Below are positions 62,101 to 64,000 of a stretch of DNA of 64,000 bases, piece by piece; position 1 is the stretch's first letter, and the number at the start of each line of letters is the position of its first letter. The stretch is from Limanda limanda (Eukaryota; Chordata; Actinopteri; Pleuronectiformes; Pleuronectidae): NCBI RefSeq assembly GCF_963576545.1, contig NC_083656.1, positions 1,949,219 to 2,013,218 on the forward strand. Direction: 5' to 3'. The notes under the pieces are model-generated. The model was not told the origin of the DNA and did not search any database. It was given only the letters and a program-made list of their open reading frames with translations. The position numbers and the translations under genes are program-made.

Positions 62101-63674
62101 AGCCCAGGGAACCAGACCCGCAGCACGGGACCTGCCACTGGAGGGCGCTCTAGGTCACCAATCGGTTGGTGAAGGAGCAGCCCTGCTTCTCCTCACAGGT
62201 CGGCCTTCACCTGCTCACTGGCTGTGAGGGAGAGGAGAGGGAGGAGGAGCCTGTGATGTCACCGGAGCAGGGTGAAGGGGTGGGAGGCCGGGACAAGAGG
62301 GGGAATTTCACCGATGTGGTTTCAAATTAACAGGGCGAGCAACAGCATTCAGCAAAACCTGCCCGCGCCTCCTGCGGCGAGGTGTCGGGGTTTCAGGGAC
62401 AACTCGATACCGAATTCCTTCCACAGCCATTCAGCGGAAACGTGTGTTTACCAAGACGATGCCGACATGCAGTGGTGGGAAGTAACGAAGTACAAATACT
62501 TTGTTACAGTACATATCTGTACTTTACTTGAGTATTTATTTTCCTGACTACTTTTTACTCTTACTCGTAACATTTGAACACCAATTCCGGTACTTTCTAC
62601 TTCTTACATTCTCAAAACTGTCTCATTACTTGAGCTGCGGAGGTTAGCGCAACACGGGCTTTACGCACTAGTCCATTACTATTTGAGATATATATTATAT
62701 ATATAGAACTTATTTTTTTATCATTTTTTTCCCTCAAGGAACAGTACAACAACAGTTCCATTTAAAGACATTGTGGCGGAACGTAACGGAAAACGCAACA
62801 GGAAGTCGCCAATCTTTGATATTACACGTTCAATCACGTTCGATCATATCAACTTTTAAATGACGTCTTAGATCTATAAAAAGCACTTTGCATTTTTTAA
62901 TTCTGGTACTTGTACTTTTACTTTTGATACTAAATGTCAACACCAGATACTTTTGATACTTAAGTACATTTAATATGAGCTACTTTAAGACTTTTACTCA
63001 AGTCATTTTCTGACGGGAGACTTTTACTTTTACCGAAGTCACTTTCAGGTAAGATATCTGTACTTTTACTCAAGTATGGCTTTCAAGTACTTTATACACC
63101 ACTGCCGACATGTACGTGTCACTTTTTGGAGTTAAAAATGTCCTCTTATTGTCCCCGGTTGAACCAGCCGGTACGAGCTGAAAGATAAATATAATCGTGC
63201 GATGTTTGCTGCTCGAATTCAAAACCATTTCACCCTCAAACTAATGTAGTGAGGAAAAAGCCATTAGTGCCGCTTTGCCGCGCAGAGACACACGTTTTTT
63301 GGAGCCGGGATCTCTGCATTGCGCAAATAGATTTCACGCACTGAAACAAACGGGGGAATCGGGAGTGTGGTGAACTCACTGTCAGGGCCGGCGTCGTCCT
63401 GGAAGTCCGAGGCGTCGTCCGACGGGAGCGAGCGACCCAGGCTGGAGCTGCGGTTGTCATCAGAGCCGTCGTCCTCCCTGGCGTCCGCTGGGAGTGTGTG
63501 TGAAAGAGGAAGATAAAGAACATGTCAGTCATAAGATTGTGCAGTTTATTCTATATCAGAGCATGTCATCTGCACACATACTGAACACAACAGCTCAGCA
63601 GTGATGATAAAAGACTCTGGTGGTTTGTTTCAGGGTCGTGTTACTCACATGGGAAGGGGAATTCCTGAAGGTTC
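34864..63674 (-). CDS. skap1: Src kinase-associated phosphoprotein 1, 5' end outside the window
   Basis: Exons in transcript order: 63674-63649 (26-nt, tentative), 63487-63380, 49085-49005, 48917-48834, 48725-48601, 47893-47830, 46242-46033, 43942-43892, 43773-43664, 34956-34864. They join in frame to a stop at 34864-34866, about 316 residues. SKAP1 is a T-cell adaptor linking FYN, ADAP and RAP1 signalling to integrin activation. Visible: the PH domain ([42 protein letters not shown]), an acidic hinge with ETYDDIDG and DIYEVLP, and an SH3 domain ([44 protein letters not shown]). The hinge has a Pro-rich insert ([11 protein letters not shown]) unlike human. The N-terminal dimerisation exons lie beyond 64000. 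SKAP2 is less likely because of the neighbouring genes. Confidence 0.92.
36600..37750. promoter_or_regulatory. CpG-rich block inside the last skap1 intron
   Basis: CpG is frequent and the block stands out from AT-rich neighbours. TCATGTGA (M-box/E-box type) lies at 36631-36638. GCCGCCATTTT (YY1 type) lies at 37026-37036 in the 5' arm of a perfect 9-bp hairpin (37023-37031 with 37042-37050). It could be an unannotated promoter, an enhancer or only a GC-rich patch; I see no convincing exon. Confidence 0.35.
37850..37925. repeat. (CA)n microsatellite with GA interruptions
   Basis: About 75 bp of CA units broken by two CAGA units, seen directly. Confidence 0.9.
38068..38102. repeat. (CCCT)n repeat
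   Basis: About eight CCCT/TCCC units followed by a pyrimidine-rich stretch to 38160. Confidence 0.85.
38700..39300. repeat. Cluster of poly-C and poly-G runs
   Basis: Several C-runs and G-runs of seven or more bases, plus ACC repeats, occur within 600 bp. This is typical low-complexity sequence with quadruplex potential. Confidence 0.8.
39416..39757 (+). mobile_element. LINE-like 3' end, copy 3 (forward orientation)
   Basis: Related in reverse complement to 1049-1345 and 23370-23661. It ends GGCAATAAATACCTTCTGATTC with four TTCTGA-type tail units. More diverged than the other two. Confidence 0.65.
40081..40358. mobile_element. 280-bp dispersed unit, copy A
   Basis: Highly similar and colinear with 42362-42640. 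Both begin GACCTGTGGAG and end in an A/G-rich tract with TGTGATAT. No clear flanking direct repeat is visible at this copy. Family unknown. Confidence 0.65.
42362..42640. mobile_element. 280-bp dispersed unit, copy B, with 15-bp target duplication
   Basis: The unit is flanked on both sides by CAAAATCTAAAACCT (42347-42361 and 42641-42655), a perfect 15-bp direct repeat. This is the length expected for LINE-mediated insertion. A B-box-like GGTTCGGTC occurs inside, but the A-box is weak, so calling it a SINE is a guess. Confidence 0.72.
44394..44460. repeat. (CA)n microsatellite
   Basis: CA units broken by two CAGA units, seen directly. Confidence 0.9.
45407..45470. repeat. (CACACAAA)n-type repeat
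   Basis: Alternating ACACAA and CACACA units. Confidence 0.85.
45951..45990. repeat. (TG)n microsatellite
   Basis: About 20 TG units, 42 bp beyond the donor end of the acidic-hinge exon of skap1 (46033), inside the downstream intron. Confidence 0.9.
48494..48562. repeat. (CA)n microsatellite
   Basis: About 27 CA units then CAGACA variants, ending about 40 bp from the donor of the skap1 PH-domain exon at 48601. Confidence 0.9.
49130..49440. repeat. Two-unit tandem duplication, about 165-bp period
   Basis: Both units run from ATACTGAAACTAGGG through GGATGTCTTTATTAAATCC to ACAGTTTATATAT with scattered substitutions (49134 and 49301 starts). Confidence 0.85.
49765..49812. repeat. (CA)n microsatellite
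   Basis: About 18 CA units then CAGACACACA. Confidence 0.9.
52985..53028. repeat. (TG)n microsatellite
   Basis: TG units with one CG interruption. Confidence 0.9.
53648..54064. repeat. G-run cluster and (GGGA)n
   Basis: At least six G-runs of seven or more bases lie within about 200 bp (53650-53845), and another near 54018, followed by GGGAGGGA units. The plus strand is strongly quadruplex-prone. Confidence 0.8.
55573..55605. repeat. (TAA)n microsatellite
   Basis: About eleven TAA/ATA units. Confidence 0.9.
56441..56480. repeat. (CA)n microsatellite
   Basis: About 14 CA units with a CAGA break. Confidence 0.9.
57290..57368. repeat. (GA)n-rich tract
   Basis: GAGAGA runs with GGGA interruptions; purine strand on plus. 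Confidence 0.85.
57488..57548. repeat. (TG)n microsatellite with TC breaks
   Basis: TG units interrupted by TCTG three times. Confidence 0.9.
59062..59131. repeat. (TG)n microsatellite
   Basis: About 35 TG units directly after a ten-base G run. Confidence 0.92.
59245..60460. repeat. 1.2-kb purine-rich hexamer satellite (GGAGGT / GGAGAG)
   Basis: The plus strand is composed almost wholly of GGTGGA, GAGGGA, GATGGA and related hexamers with no long unique sequence. T is nearly the only pyrimidine. All three forward frames stay open for long stretches as Glu/Val/Arg or Gly/Glu repeats; these are artefacts of the repeat, not genes. Confidence 0.95.
62470..63104. mobile_element. 635-bp hAT-like element with CAGTGGTG ends
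   Basis: Left end CAGTGGTGGGAAGTA and right end TACACCACTG form short inverted repeats. The perfect 8-bp duplication CCGACATG flanks it (62462-62469 and 63105-63112). The interior is rich in TACTTTTACT-type motifs, which I recall from a widespread fish non-autonomous DNA element. It encodes nothing. Confidence 0.82.
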
Positions 63675-64000
63675 CTGTAAAGTCAAATTAGGCATATATC
63701 AAAACATGTTGCACTCAAGATGTCTGTGCTTGCATCATTCAGACGACTCAGCGCCAGGTTTGCTTCTCACATTCAGCGAATTGTTTCCTGCACATAAGAC
63801 CACAAAACCACAGGTTTACTGCAAGAGTCTCTTATTGAGTCGTGCAGCCGACACGAGAGAAGACGGTTGTTTCCGGAGCAAACGACTGCACTTCACACGA
63901 GAGCTGCAGTTCTCTGGGTTTTAAAGGACTGTTGATATCCTGTCTGGAAATTAAGAATAAGAGTGATTTATTCTGATAAGATTCTCCTATGAGAGCTTTA
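63675..64000 (-). other. skap1 intron, upstream of the last visible exon
   Basis: I see no further exon before the window ends. The N-terminal skap1 exons should lie beyond. Confidence 0.5.

Larger units (their letters stand above)
49086..63379 (-). other. skap1 14.3-kb intron
   Basis: No exon is recognised on either strand; long frames here are within simple repeats or lack any domain. The intron holds a tandem duplication, several microsatellites, a G-run cluster, a 1.2-kb purine-rich satellite, a hAT element, and a few complex, AT-balanced segments (for example 51590-51850, 55060-55260, 56520-56760, 58230-58450, 61190-61700) that look like candidates for conserved non-coding elements. Confidence 0.6.

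Overview
The window is vertebrate nuclear DNA, almost certainly from a ray-finned (teleost) fish. Genes are split by GT-AG introns, (CA)n, (GATA)n and poly-G/poly-C tracts are abundant, and hAT-type DNA elements and LINE 3' ends of types common in fish are scattered through introns. I reconstructed five genes by joining exons by eye: cdk5rap3 (+, coding 1784-7467), nfe2l1 (+, 10473-15888), cbx1 (-, 18953-20756), snx11 (+, 25840-32359) and skap1 (-, 34864-63674, 5' end beyond the window). The reading frame holds across every exon junction I used. Recalled human proteins served as the guide, so paralogue suffixes (a/b) and isoforms are not settled.

Layout. 1-1500 is upstream DNA with a LINE 3' end. 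1500-1783 is a CCAAT/ZNF143-like promoter for cdk5rap3, a compact 14-exon gene with two hAT elements in its introns. 7.5-9.1 kb is AT-rich with a tandem duplication. 9.06-9.9 kb is the GC-rich nfe2l1 promoter. nfe2l1 has five coding exons, including the 30-residue TCF11-type exon, and a third hAT copy ends 23 nt short of the next exon. nfe2l1 and cbx1 are tail to tail (15.9-19 kb), and a piece of that junction is also present in cbx1 intron 1. A GC-rich stretch (22.2-22.9 kb) is the cbx1 promoter, and another (24.2-24.4 kb) is the snx11 promoter. snx11 ends in an unusually long acidic tail. From 34.8 kb to the end lies skap1, with introns of about 8.7 and 14.3 kb. These hold simple repeats, a G-rich/CpG-rich block, a 1.2 kb purine-rich satellite, a 635-bp hAT element and several complex segments that could be regulatory.

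The gene order CDK5RAP3-NFE2L1-CBX1-SNX11-SKAP1 matches human 17q21, where SKAP1 is next to the HOXB cluster, so this is probably the flank of a fish hoxb cluster. The genes have separate cell roles: UFMylation/ER-phagy, proteasome stress response, heterochromatin, endosomal sorting, and immune-cell adhesion signalling. They are not an operon or pathway. I found no CRISPR array, prokaryotic system, rRNA or tRNA. The most interesting items are transposon events: an insertion that copied a likely splice branch site in nfe2l1, two DNA segments flanked by 15-18 bp direct repeats, and a hairpin shared by three hAT copies.
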